Assembly (NCBI GenBank): GCA_031372145.1
Contig: JANMKR010000176.1
Span: 1-64,000, forward strand
DNA from: CALMEC01 sp031372145
GTDB taxonomy: Bacteria; Actinomycetota; Thermoleophilia; Miltoncostaeales; Miltoncostaeaceae
Direction of reading: 5' to 3'
Length of the DNA: 64,000 nucleotides
The notes beneath the pieces were generated by a model. That model was given only the letters and a program-made list of their open reading frames with translations, was not told where the DNA came from and searched no databases. Made by a program: the position numbers and the translations under genes. Numbering within the stretch: position 1 is the first letter of the stretch; each line of letters starts with the position of its first letter. Shown in pieces: positions 34,813 through 43,038 of the stretch.

Positions 34813-35081
34813 GCGTCCCTGTCCGGTCCGTCGAGAATGCGGTTGAGCTCCTCGACATCCAGCATGCTGAGCTCGCTCGGGCTCATCTCGGTCAGGCGGC
34901 GCATCAGCTCCGCGCGGGCAAGTTCGATCTGCCCATGCAGGTATCGCCGCTGAAACGAGATCTCACGCTCGCGTCGCGTCAGACGGTGAATCTCGGTCTT
35001 GAGGTCCCCGTCGGTCAGCGCCGTCAGGTCAGGTGCCGGGACCGGCGGCTGCGCGTTTCCTTGATTTTCCAGGGCGTCCAT
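34809..35081 (-). CDS. RsiG-like coiled-coil protein (c-di-GMP-responsive anti-sigma family)
   Basis: This is a 90-aa protein. After a Pro-rich start, residues 27-60 form a helix pair (LKTEIHRLTRREREISFQRR, YLHGQIELARAELMRRL). In Streptomyces and Rubrobacter RsiG, c-di-GMP is bound by E(x)3S(x)2R(x)3Q(x)3D. Here the spacing is exact: Glu38, Ser42, Arg45, but His49 replaces Gln and Glu53 replaces Asp. The single copy would fit the homodimeric Rubrobacter-type form. The expected partner is a WhiG-type sigma factor, not in the window. The stop overlaps the FHA gene start. TATGCT lies eight bases before the ATG, suggesting a leaderless mRNA. Confidence 0.65.
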   Translation of the reverse strand: MDALENQGNAQPPVPAPDLTALTDGDLKTEIHRLTRREREISFQRRYLHGQIELARAELMRRLTEMSPSELSMLDVEELNRILDGPDRDA

Positions 35082-35115
35082 TCGCGCAGAGCATACCCGA
35101 AACGGCATCCGAACC

Positions 35116-35673
35116 TCATGTGGAGCCTGAGCTTTGCAACTTCCGCGCCGTGCTCCACGCGTAGTTGGCGAACGTTGCGATCGACACGGCAACCGCGATC
35201 CAGAAGTAGACATCGATCGCCCGGTTGTCGATCAGGAGTGCCAGACCGACGGCGAACATCGCCATGCCCGAGCTGATCTTGCCCGCGATGTCGACGCGGA
35301 GCGTCACGCCCCGCCGCGCGAGAACGACGAACGCGATCACTGCGATGACGTCCCTGGCCAGGATGATCGTCGGCCCGGGCCAGGAGTACCGGCCGATCGT
35401 GATCAACCCGACCAGGCCGACCGCCATCAGCATGCGATCGGCGAACGGATCGGCGATCGCTCCGAACTTGGACTCGGCTCCGAGGCGACGGGCAAGTTGC
35501 CCGTCGATGAAGTCCGTGGCGCCGATTGCGCCGAAGAACCACGCCGCCCGGGCGGATGTCGGACCGGGATCGACGGCGAGAAACCACGCCAGAACCGGCA
35601 GCGCCGCGAGTCGCAGGCTCGTGATGGCGTTGGGCAGCCATCGGAGGCGTGTCGTCCTGGGGTGTCCCTCCAC
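35116..35673 (-). CDS. CDP-alcohol phosphatidyltransferase (PgsA-like phospholipid synthase)
   Basis: This is a 185-aa membrane protein from GTG 35673. The CDP-alcohol motif DG-x2-AR-x8-G-x3-D-x3-D is complete (DGQLARRLGAESKFGAIADPFAD, in pieces). The N-terminal LPNAITSLRLAALPVLAWFL is the usual start of phosphatidylglycerophosphate and related synthases, and five to six helices follow. It joins a CDP-activated lipid to an alcohol phosphate in the membrane; glycerol-3-phosphate is the likeliest acceptor. The start codon is only five bases after the tRNA-Pro gene on the same strand and has no ribosome site. Confidence 0.82.
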   Translation of the reverse strand: MEGHPRTTRLRWLPNAITSLRLAALPVLAWFLAVDPGPTSARAAWFFGAIGATDFIDGQLARRLGAESKFGAIADPFADRMLMAVGLVGLITIGRYSWPGPTIILARDVIAVIAFVVLARRGVTLRVDIAGKISSGMAMFAVGLALLIDNRAIDVYFWIAVAVSIATFANYAWSTARKLQSSGST

Positions 35674-35676
35674 GTG

Positions 35677-35752
<76 letters not shown>

Positions 35753-35839
35753 CGACGGCTCGTACGGTACCACGACGGGCAGGGCAGCGCACTCACGACG
35801 GTACGTGGGCAGCTCCTGCCCGACCGAGCAAAGCGTCGC

Positions 35840-35915
35840 GAAATGGTCATTTGGCCGTCGCTGCCACGGCCACTTGTGTCGTCAACCGGCACAGAGTTGT
35901 GACACATCCGGCACA
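35840..35915 (+). repeat. Dispersed hairpin repeat, copy R1
   Basis: The core GGTCATTTGGCCGT...ACGGCCACTTGTGTC contains the stem TGGCCGT/ACGGCCA around CGCTGCC. A second conserved block, TGTGAC-N6-GGCACA, follows about 25 bases later. It is related to R2 (35991-36031) and R3 (42813-42890). Confidence 0.6.
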
Positions 35916-35990
35916 TGTTGACGACGACGAGGCATCGTCGGCACGCCGCGCACCAGACGACCACCTGACTCGCCCGCCGGACGGCTCCAC

Positions 35991-36031
35991 GAAACGGTCA
36001 TTTGGCCGCAACCGCGACGGCCACTTGTGTC
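35991..36031 (+). repeat. Dispersed hairpin repeat, copy R2
   Basis: This 41-bp segment differs from R1 mainly in the loop. It starts GAAACGGTCATTTGGCCG, ends CGGCCACTTGTGTC and forms the stem TGGCCG/CGGCCA. It lacks a clear second block. Confidence 0.6.
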
Positions 36032-36181
36032 TTAACACGCACACGTCGGTCGAACGGAGTTGCGGCGCCGACGTCAAGGGCTGCGTTGGACGCAACCGGC
36101 CTGGCGCGGGGTCAGCTCGGTCGACGGGCGAAGCGCCATCGCGTAGCCTTCGCCCGAGGCAACGGTCATCGGGAGCATTTC

Positions 36182-36658
36182 ATGGGTAAGGTCGTCTACC
36201 GCAGTACGGTCACGATCGAGCGGGAGCAACCGCCGCTTCGCCGTGCACATATCGACGTCACGGGAGAGTCGGTGCTCTTCGGCGTTCCCGGAGATGTCGG
36301 CGCGCATTACGGGTTCGCAGGCGATCACCCCGCGACCCAACACGCCGGCACGATCGATTACATCATCGCGGCGGCCGGCGGTTGACTGACCGGAACCTTC
36401 GGAGGCGCGCTGGCAGCGCGTCAAATCAATTCAAGCGGTGATCGACTCGTCGGAATCGCCGAGGGCGAGGTCGAAGAAGAGGACAAGGTCCTGATCCTCA
36501 AGCGCATCCACGTGACCTACCACCTGAAGCTCGAGGACCCCGACAAGCGTGCAGCCGCCGAGCGCGTCCTGGGCGCCCACGCCAAGTTCTGCCCGGTGGC
36601 CCGGTCGCTGATGCCCGCCATCGACATCACCACGTCGCTGGAGATCGAGCCGGTCTAG
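36182..36658 (+). CDS. OsmC-family peroxiredoxin-like protein, predicted selenoprotein (TGA 36383-36385 = Sec68)
   Basis: The ATG at 36182 with GGGAG seven bases upstream begins MGKVVYRSTVTIEREQPP. The frame runs to YIIAAAGG, meets TGA, and continues open as LTGTFGGALAARQINSSGDRL (in part) to a TAG at 36656-36658 (158 residues counting Sec). In OsmC/Ohr-like proteins this helix carries the first catalytic Cys (pattern ...AAxxGCLxxTxxxALAAR); here the TGA takes exactly that place. The resolving Cys is kept as Cys137 in AKFCPVARSL. All other family landmarks are continuous across the TGA: the HPATQHAGTIDYI segment, the VEEEDKVLILKRIHVTYHL region and the C-terminal strands. A hairpin with G in its loop lies 25 nt after the TGA. 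OsmC-like selenoproteins have been reported in other bacteria. It probably reduces organic hydroperoxides. Confidence 0.88.
36404..36422 (+). promoter_or_regulatory. Candidate bacterial SECIS hairpin of the OsmC-like selenoprotein
   Basis: GGCGCGC (36404-36410) pairs with GCGCGUC (36416-36422), with one G-U pair, around loop UGGCA (36411-36415). The loop starts 25 nt after the UGA and has G at its second position, consistent with known bacterial SECIS geometry. Confidence 0.65.
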
Positions 36659-36701
36659 CTCATAGGCGGTCCCATGTCCGATCAGACCCGGCCGCGCAGC
36701 G

Positions 36702-37124
36702 TTAGCTTCCTTCCGCGGCCAGCTCCAGCTTGTTCTTGAGGTCCACCCAACCTGCGCCGGTGTCGGGGAACCGTTTGATGCAGTCGCCGATCTGGGTTGC
36801 CTGCCGTTTGGCGACCTCGCCGACGGTTGACGGGGACTGCCCCGAGGCACCCGGTACCTTGGCCTTGGGATTGCGCTTGGCCTCGCCGGCGATGGTCTCG
36901 ACGGCGTCACGCACATTGCCTGGTGCCGTCTGGCCGACCTTCTTGCAATCGCCTCCCGTGGCGCTGTCAAGCACACCGAGCGTTGCGCGAGCGGTGTCGA
37001 GCTTCTGCTGGACGTCATTCGTGAGGTGCTCCACATCGTCCTTCCATGGGGCCGTCCAGACCACACCGAACGTCCCGGCCACCAGAACCGCGATGACGAG
37101 CCACTTGATCAGAGCGCGTCCCAC
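36702..37124 (-). CDS. Membrane-anchored or secreted protein of unknown function
   Basis: This is a 140-aa protein starting 16 nt inside the end of proS. The N-terminal helix (LIKWLVIAVLVAGTFGVVW) is a signal anchor. The outer part contains a helical stretch (DDVEHLTNDVQQKLDTARATL) and two Cys (GGDCKK, IGDCIKRF) that may form a disulfide. No family was recognised. It is the last gene of the dxr-rseP-ispG-proS operon. Confidence 0.65.
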   Translation of the reverse strand: MGRALIKWLVIAVLVAGTFGVVWTAPWKDDVEHLTNDVQQKLDTARATLGVLDSATGGDCKKVGQTAPGNVRDAVETIAGEAKRNPKAKVPGASGQSPSTVGEVAKRQATQIGDCIKRFPDTGAGWVDLKNKLELAAEGS

Positions 37125-38857
37125 AGTTTGCGGATGGCTGCTGCCGCCCCTGTGATCGGGACCTCGCGTTTCTCACGGCCACGACGGATCTGCACCTCAA
37201 GCGGCCCGTCGGGCAGGGTGCGCTTGCCCACCGTCACACGCACGGGACATCCCAAGAGCTCCGCTTCGATGAACTTCTGCCCCGGCGACAAGCCGGCACG
37301 GTCGTCGTAGAGCACGTCCAGACCACCGTCGGTCAACTCCTCGTAGAGCCGGTCGGCAAACTCGACAGGCGGGGTTCCGGGCTCGCCGATCAGGACCAGG
37401 TGCACGTCGAACGGCGCAATCGACTTGGGCCACACGATCCCGAACTCGTCGTTGCCGTGTTCGATGGCGCCGGCTGCGATACGGGCCGGGCCGATCCCGT
37501 ACGAGCCCATCACGATCAACTGCTCCTTGCCGTCACCGTCCAGATACGTGGCGCCGAGCGGCTCCGAGTACCTGGTGCCGAGCTTGAAGATGTTGCCGAT
37601 CTCGATGACCGGTTCGAGCTCGAGCGGCACACCCGAGACCGGGCACCCCTCCCCTGCCATGGCCTCACGGATGTCGGCGGTCTCGGCCTGGAAGTCGCGA
37701 CCCAGCATCACACCGCGCAGATGGACACCGGTGCGGTTGGCGCCGGTGACGTAGTGCCCGCGGATGATCGACTCGTCGGCGACGATGCGGACCTGGTCCG
37801 CCACGCCAACGGGGCCGAGCGAGCCGGGGTCGGCGCCGAACCACTGGACGATCTCCTCGGGGTGCGCAGCGCGGTAGGTCCCGACGAGGTTGGTCAGTTT
37901 GACAGTGGAGACCTGGTGCTCACCGCGGACGATGGCAAGAACGGGTCCCGATTCGGTCACGACCACCACGCTCTTGGCCAGCACCGCCTCGTCGAGCTTC
38001 GCGAATTCGGCCAGCTGCGCGATGGTCTCGATGCCCGGCGTGTCGAACGGCTCGGGCGCGCCGGGGTCGGGGCCGAACTCCGGCTCACGCGCGACCGAGG
38101 TCGCGATCTCGAGGTTGGCGGCATACGCGTCGCTGCGTGCCACGACGTTCTCGCCGACCGCCGATGGCGCCATGAATTCGTGAGCGCCGGCGCCGCCCAT
38201 CATCCCGACGTCGCTCTCGACCATGTACCAGCGCAGACCGCAGCGATCGAAGATGCGCCCATAGGCGTCGCGGTGGGCCTCGTAGCTTCGGTTGAGCCCG
38301 GCGTCGTCGCGATCGAACGAATACGAGTCCTTCATGATGAACTCGCGCACGCGCAGCATGCCGCTCTTGGGGCGCGGCTCGTCGCGCATCTTGGTCTGCA
38401 AGTGGTACCAGCTCTGCGGCAGGTCGCGGTACGACCGGATCTCGCGGGCGGCATGCCACGTGACGATCTCCTCGTGGGTCATCGCCAGCACCATCTTGCG
38501 ACCGGTGCGATCCTCGAGTCGAAATTGCTCGGACAACCCGTAGCGACCGGTTTGCTCCCAGATCTCGGCCGGATGCAGCACCGGCATGAAGATCTCCTGG
38601 GCGCCGATGCGGTCCATCTCCTCGCGAATGATCGCGTCAACGCGTTTGATGACCCGCAACCCCAGCGGCATGATCGAGTACAGGCCAGAGGCCAGCTGGC
38701 GAACCAGTCCCGCCCGCACCATGAGCTTGTGGCTGATGGCCTCGGCATCCGCGGGCGCATCGCGCAGCGTCGGCCAGAACCGCCCGGTCAGCCGCCACGA
38801 TCCACGTCGTGGCGCGGCGGCCATCACCCAGTCGTCGGAAGTCTCGTCGTCGCTCAT
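37109..38857 (-). CDS. proS: Prolyl-tRNA synthetase, bacterial type
   Basis: This 582-aa class II synthetase charges tRNA-Pro. Motif 1 is around YSIMPLGLRVIKRVD. Motif 2 is in the FRDEPRPKSGMLRVREF-like region (here MRDEPRPKSGMLRVREFIMK, in part). Motif 3 is GSYGIGPARI. Between motifs 2 and 3 the YbaK-like editing insertion is present (KLDEAVLAKSVVVV, ANRTGVHLRGV). The C-terminal anticodon-binding domain (VHLVLIGEPG, YDDRAGLSPGQKF) is complete. The start overlaps the ispG stop by 4 nt. The tRNA-Pro gene lies about 1.4 kb away. Confidence 0.95.
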   Translation of the reverse strand: MSDDETSDDWVMAAAPRRGSWRLTGRFWPTLRDAPADAEAISHKLMVRAGLVRQLASGLYSIMPLGLRVIKRVDAIIREEMDRIGAQEIFMPVLHPAEIWEQTGRYGLSEQFRLEDRTGRKMVLAMTHEEIVTWHAAREIRSYRDLPQSWYHLQTKMRDEPRPKSGMLRVREFIMKDSYSFDRDDAGLNRSYEAHRDAYGRIFDRCGLRWYMVESDVGMMGGAGAHEFMAPSAVGENVVARSDAYAANLEIATSVAREPEFGPDPGAPEPFDTPGIETIAQLAEFAKLDEAVLAKSVVVVTESGPVLAIVRGEHQVSTVKLTNLVGTYRAAHPEEIVQWFGADPGSLGPVGVADQVRIVADESIIRGHYVTGANRTGVHLRGVMLGRDFQAETADIREAMAGEGCPVSGVPLELEPVIEIGNIFKLGTRYSEPLGATYLDGDGKEQLIVMGSYGIGPARIAAGAIEHGNDEFGIVWPKSIAPFDVHLVLIGEPGTPPVEFADRLYEELTDGGLDVLYDDRAGLSPGQKFIEAELLGCPVRVTVGKRTLPDGPLEVQIRRGREKREVPITGAAAAIRKLWDAL

Positions 38858-40089
38858 CGGCCGGGCACGCTAGCACCCGCTCCCGGAGCAAACGTGCGCT
38901 CGACGTACTGCTCGACCATCACCAGGAAGTCCTCGGCCAGGGTCGGCCCATCCAGCGTCGTGACCTTCTTGCCGTCCACGTAGACGGGCGCGCGGGGTTC
39001 CTCTCCTGTCCCGGGCAGGCTGATGCCGATGTCGGCGGCGCGACTCTCTCCCGGCCCGTTGACGATGCAACCCATGACCGCCACCTTGAGCGTCGCCGCT
39101 CCGGGACGCTCCTGCCGCCATACCGCCATGCGCTCCTCGAGGCGCGCCTCGATGCGCTGGGCAAGCTCCTGGAACACGGTGCTGGTCGTGCGGCCGCAAC
39201 CCGGGCACGCGGTGACCTCGGGGCGGAACGAACGCAGACCCAGACTCTGCAGGAGATCCAGGCACACACGGACCTCGAGGGTGCGGTCGCCCCCCGGCTC
39301 GGGGGTAAGTGACGCGCGGATCGTGTCGCCGATGCCGTCCTGCAGCAAGATCCCGAGAGCCGCACTGGTCGCAACGATGCCCTTGCTCGACATTCCGGCC
39401 TCGGTCAGCCCGAGGTGCAACGGGTAGTCGCAGACTGCGGCAAGGTCGCGGTAGACGGCCACCATGTCCTGGAGCCGGCTCGCCTTGCACGAAAGGACGA
39501 TCGCGTCGTGGGCGAGCCCGAGCTCCTCGGCCGCCTCGGCCGAGGAACGGGCGCTGGCAACCATGGCGCGGCGCACGACCACCTCTGCCCCTTCGGGTTC
39601 GGACAACGCGGCATTGGCGTCCATCAGGCCATCGACCAGCTCGGGGTCGAGCGAACCGGCGTTGACTCCGATGCGCACAGGTTTGCCGTACTCGATCGCG
39701 GTGTGGACGATCGCGGCGAAGTTGGCGTCGTGCCGCGCGCCGCGCCCGACGTTGCCCGGGTTGATACGGTACTTGTCCAGCGCCGCCGCCGCCTGAGGGA
39801 ACTCGCGCAACAGGGTGTGGCCGTTGTAGTGGAAGTCGCCGACGATGGGCACGTCGATGCCGTGCTCATCACGCAACCGCGTCCGTACCTCGGCGACCTT
39901 CGCCGCGGCGGCCCGGTTGTTGACGGTGATTCGCACGATCTCTGAACCGGCCTCGGCCAGGTCGGCGATCTGTTGTGCAGTGCCCTCTGCATCCGCGGTG
40001 TCGGTGTTGGTCATCGACTGCACGACGACCGGCGCGCCACCACCGACCTGTACGCCGCCGATGACACATCCGACGCTGACCCGCGTCAT
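38854..40089 (-). CDS. ispG: 4-hydroxy-3-methylbut-2-en-1-yl diphosphate synthase
   Basis: This 411-aa enzyme of the MEP isoprenoid pathway reduces MEcPP to HMBPP with a [4Fe-4S] cluster. Cluster ligands are in TACPGCGRTT and GCIVNGPGE. VGGGAPVVVQSMTNTDT-like N-terminal words (GGAPVVVQSMTNTDTADAEG, in part) and RINPGNVG are conserved. The 4-nt overlaps with rseP and proS mark translational coupling. With dxr in the same operon it supplies precursors for the UppS lipid carrier encoded nearby. Confidence 0.95.
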   Translation of the reverse strand: MTRVSVGCVIGGVQVGGGAPVVVQSMTNTDTADAEGTAQQIADLAEAGSEIVRITVNNRAAAAKVAEVRTRLRDEHGIDVPIVGDFHYNGHTLLREFPQAAAALDKYRINPGNVGRGARHDANFAAIVHTAIEYGKPVRIGVNAGSLDPELVDGLMDANAALSEPEGAEVVVRRAMVASARSSAEAAEELGLAHDAIVLSCKASRLQDMVAVYRDLAAVCDYPLHLGLTEAGMSSKGIVATSAALGILLQDGIGDTIRASLTPEPGGDRTLEVRVCLDLLQSLGLRSFRPEVTACPGCGRTTSTVFQELAQRIEARLEERMAVWRQERPGAATLKVAVMGCIVNGPGESRAADIGISLPGTGEEPRAPVYVDGKKVTTLDGPTLAEDFLVMVEQYVERTFAPGAGASVPGR

Positions 40090-41225
40090 GGTCGGAACCC
40101 CTGACCGGTCAGGCGCCCGATGTCGTTGTTGAGTGCATAGACGAACAGCACCGCAAAGAGCGCGATGCCGATGACCGAGGCGCGCTGGTAGACGGCGATG
40201 TTCATGCGTTTGCCGCGGAGGCGCTCGAAAAGCGCGAACACGATGTGCCCTCCATCGAGTGGCAAGAGCGGGATCAGGTTCATGATCGCCAGGATGAGGC
40301 TGATGATCCCGACGAACCGCATGATCGTACCGAAGCCCTCCTCGGCGAATTGGTTATACGTCGCGCCGATCCCGACGACGCTCGAGACCTGCTTACGCGT
40401 CTCGCGATCGGTGAAGAGCTTGCCGAGTGCCTTGACCTGTTCCCGGGTGACGAACCAGGTGAAGCTTCCCGAAGCAGCCATTCCACCCACGACGCCGCGA
40501 TGCACCGTTTCGACGCGTTGCTCGAACCCGAAGCGCAGTCGTCCGACTTTGGGATCTGTCTCATCAGGCACAGGAACCGCCGCCACGGCCGGAAGCGGCT
40601 TACCGGCTCGTTCGTAGACGACCTGGACCGGCTTGCCGACGTTGCCTTCGATCTGGGGAAGGACCGATTCGGGGTTGTCCCCGACGACGCGGATCCCGTT
40701 GATCGAGAGGATCTTGTCGCCCGCCTTCACACCGGCGGCTGCAAGGGGTCCGTCCTGCTTGACCACCCCGACCGTATTGGTCACCTGACCATCCACCGCC
40801 AGCGGCAGGCCGACCCAGAACGAGATGGTGAACGCAACCAGCGCAACCAGGACGTTGGCGACTGGACCCGCGAGGATCGTCGCGACTTTCCGTGGCGTGG
40901 TGGCATTGCAGTAGGCACGTGCCTGAACCTCGGGTGGTTCGGGTGTTTCACTGATGACCGCGCCGGTCTGAGGATCGTACTCGCGGCGAACCAGCTCATC
41001 GCGGGTCATCCCGGTGATCTTGACGTATCCGCCGATGGGGAGCCAGCCGACGCCATATTGGGTCTCACCGCGTGTGAACGACCACAGCGGTCGTCCCATG
41101 AAGACCGAGAAGCGTTCCACGCGCATGCCGCAGAGCTTTGCGACGATCATGTGGCCTGCCTCGTGCAACACGATCAACACGATCATGATCACGACGAACA
41201 CGAGGATGTTGCCGACGCCACTCAT
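40086..41225 (-). CDS. rseP: RseP-like site-2 intramembrane metalloprotease
   Basis: This is a 379-aa protein from ATG 41225. The M50 zinc motif HEAGH is at 21-25 in the first TM helix. The second catalytic motif LLPLDGGHIVF supplies the Asp ligand. A PDZ domain lies between them (GVVKQDGPLAAAGVKAGDKIL, in pieces). It cleaves TM segments such as trimmed anti-sigma factors or signal-peptide remnants. It overlaps dxr and ispG by 4 nt each; the dxr-rseP-ispG order is conserved in many bacteria. Confidence 0.92.
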   Translation of the reverse strand: MSGVGNILVFVVIMIVLIVLHEAGHMIVAKLCGMRVERFSVFMGRPLWSFTRGETQYGVGWLPIGGYVKITGMTRDELVRREYDPQTGAVISETPEPPEVQARAYCNATTPRKVATILAGPVANVLVALVAFTISFWVGLPLAVDGQVTNTVGVVKQDGPLAAAGVKAGDKILSINGIRVVGDNPESVLPQIEGNVGKPVQVVYERAGKPLPAVAAVPVPDETDPKVGRLRFGFEQRVETVHRGVVGGMAASGSFTWFVTREQVKALGKLFTDRETRKQVSSVVGIGATYNQFAEEGFGTIMRFVGIISLILAIMNLIPLLPLDGGHIVFALFERLRGKRMNIAVYQRASVIGIALFAVLFVYALNNDIGRLTGQGFRP

Positions 41226-42328
41226 GCGCGTACCGCCATCGCGTCCGAAGCATGGCGACGAGCCGTGTGGTCGGCGAACAGCACCGCCTCCAGCGAGTCC
41301 GCGGGACCGAGCGGCGTCTGGGACAGCGCGTGCTCGACGAGGACCGGGATATCGGTGAACCGGATCCGCCGCTCCAGGAAACCGGCGACGGCGACCTCGT
41401 TGGCCGCGTTCAGGACCGCCGGGGCAGTGCCGCCCTCGCGCCCGGCCAGACGTGCCAACGACAGGCACGGGAATGTCTGTTCATCGGCGGTTCCGAACTC
41501 CAGGGTCTTCCCGACGAGGTCGATTGGCGGTGCCTGTGGCGGTGCCTGGGGCCACCGCAACGCAAAACCGATCGGGACGCGCATGTCCGGGGGGCCGGCG
41601 TGCATCAGCACGCTGCCGTCGTCCATGCGCACCATCGCGTGGACGAACGACTGCGGGTGGAGTGCAACCTCGATGTCATCGTAGGCCAGGTCGAACAGGT
41701 GGTGCGCTTCGATGATCTCGAGTCCCTTGTTCATGAGCGTTGCCGAGTCAATCGTGATCTTGGCGCCCATGCTCCAGGTCGGATGGGCGAGCGCCTCGTC
41801 GACGCTCACGTCATCGAGTTGCTCGCGCGTCCGCCCCCGAAACGGCCCGCCCGATGCGGTCAGGACCGCTCGGTGCACGCGGTGGCGCGGAACGCCCGCG
41901 ATCAGCTGGAACAGCGCGGAGTGTTCGGAGTCGACGGGGATCAGCGTGGCACCACTCTTCGCACGCACGGCCGCGACGAGTTCACCGCCGACGACGAGGC
42001 TCTCTTTGTTGGCGAGCGCCACGGGGATTCCGCGTTCGAGCGCGGCGAGCGTCGGCCGCAGACCCGCCGCGCCGACCAAGCCGTTGAGCACCAGATCCGG
42101 CTCGCTTGCATCGATGAGCGCCGCCAGATCCGGGTCGTACGGGACGGTACCGCCGCCGGCTTCCCCGCATGTCGCAGCAATGCCTCGGGTGTCGGCCTGC
42201 GCTGACATCTCGCTGACCCGACGCCCGCACGCCAGGCCACACGTGACGAGGTCATCAGCCCGGTCGATGACGTCAAGTGCCTGTACGCCGATGGACCCGG
42301 TCGAGCCGAGGACGAGAATCCGTTTCAC
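41222..42328 (-). CDS. dxr: 1-deoxy-D-xylulose 5-phosphate reductoisomerase
   Basis: This 368-aa enzyme catalyses the second step of the MEP pathway. NADPH-binding GSTGSIGVQALDVI, the metal/substrate site PVDSEHSALFQ, ASGGPFRGRTREQL and WSMGAKITIDSATLMNKGLE (in pieces) are all present. The GTG at 42328 fits the usual VKRILVLGSTGSIG start. TACCAT lies six bases upstream with no ribosome site, so translation is probably leaderless. ATG 42349 is an alternative. It is the promoter-proximal gene of dxr-rseP-ispG-proS. Confidence 0.92.
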   Translation of the reverse strand: MKRILVLGSTGSIGVQALDVIDRADDLVTCGLACGRRVSEMSAQADTRGIAATCGEAGGGTVPYDPDLAALIDASEPDLVLNGLVGAAGLRPTLAALERGIPVALANKESLVVGGELVAAVRAKSGATLIPVDSEHSALFQLIAGVPRHRVHRAVLTASGGPFRGRTREQLDDVSVDEALAHPTWSMGAKITIDSATLMNKGLEIIEAHHLFDLAYDDIEVALHPQSFVHAMVRMDDGSVLMHAGPPDMRVPIGFALRWPQAPPQAPPIDLVGKTLEFGTADEQTFPCLSLARLAGREGGTAPAVLNAANEVAVAGFLERRIRFTDIPVLVEHALSQTPLGPADSLEAVLFADHTARRHASDAMAVRA

Positions 42329-42334
42329 ACACGG

Positions 42335-42340
42335 ATGGTA
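42335..42340 (-). promoter_or_regulatory. Putative -10 element TACCAT of the dxr operon
   Basis: It ends six bases before GTG 42328 on the minus strand. With no Shine-Dalgarno present, it suggests a leaderless operon transcript. Confidence 0.4.
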
Positions 42341-42349
42341 GCGGGGCAT

Positions 42350-43038
42350 TCCCTCGAGTCGCCGCCCCCTGGGCGCAGGACGGTATCGTCAGGGGCATGT
42401 TCGAGCGGTCCACGACGGCGCAGGTAAGGTGCGGTGCCGGCACGCGACGAGCCCCGCACCCATTGCCACCTGCACAGCGGGTCACAGCACCTCGTCCTTG
42501 GCCTGCTGCGCCAGGCACCCCGGGATCGCCGGCCAGCGGATGACCGATGGTTGATCGAGACGTTTCAGCATCCGCGCCTGAGCCGATCCCAGGGAGCCAT
42601 CCGGTACGTGCGATGGCAAGCAACCCGGCCAACATGCGCTTCGCGCGACACCGTGACCTGCTCGCGCGCTGGCCGATCCTCGACGAAGCATGGGCCCGGG
42701 CGATCGAGCGGAACCGCGTCGCCTCGGTCGACCGGACGCCGGGCCCAGCGACGTTCGGCCGCTGAGACCGCCTCCGCCCACCAAATCGTCGGCAATGCCC
42801 GGCAGCGCGGGCGCAAACTGCCATTTGGCTGTCTGCGCGGCCAATTGTTACATCGCGCATGTGAGTGTTGTGACGCGATTGGCACAAATCGGTGTAGCGC
42901 TGTAACGGGTTCTGGGTGGAGCATCTGATTCATGCCAAACGGGTCATGCATATATGACGAAGCCAGTTGTCGTCCCTCGGATCGACTCTGCGGTTGGTCC
43001 CGGCGCCGGGTGGATTGCGCAGCTGGGGACGTGGCGGG
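42350..43038. other. Gene-poor region between dxr and the Cys/His-rich protein gene
   Basis: About 690 bp without a recognisable gene. Short open frames such as 42397-42543 and 42547-42765 on the plus strand lack ribosome sites and family similarity. The region contains repeat R3 and could include decayed coding sequence, because Arg/Pro-rich frames of similar composition follow one another in different phases. Confidence 0.45.
42813..42890 (+). repeat. Dispersed hairpin repeat, copy R3
   Basis: It starts GCAAACTGCCATTTGGCTGTC and continues CGGCCAATTGTTAC. About 20 bases later comes TGTGACGCGATTGGCACA, matching R1 in both blocks and in their spacing order. It lies 150 bp upstream of the gene at 43039. 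Confidence 0.55.

Larger units (their letters stand above)
35753..36181. other. Intergenic region with two hairpin-repeat copies
   Basis: No gene is convincing in these 429 bp. It contains repeats R1 and R2 (separate entries) and ends with the GGGAG ribosome site of the OsmC-like gene. Confidence 0.5.

Noticed and set aside
35840..36031. R1 and R2 as the start of a CRISPR array
   Set aside because: Only two units lie near each other, they differ in their centres, the intervening distance is 110 bp and no cas gene is present.
38858..38990. T-box or other tRNA-responsive leader for proS
   Set aside because: proS starts inside the end of ispG with a 4-nt overlap, so there is no leader.
42397..42765. 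Small plus-strand genes at 42397-42543 and 42547-42765
   Set aside because: No ribosome sites, low-complexity Arg/Pro composition and no family similarity.
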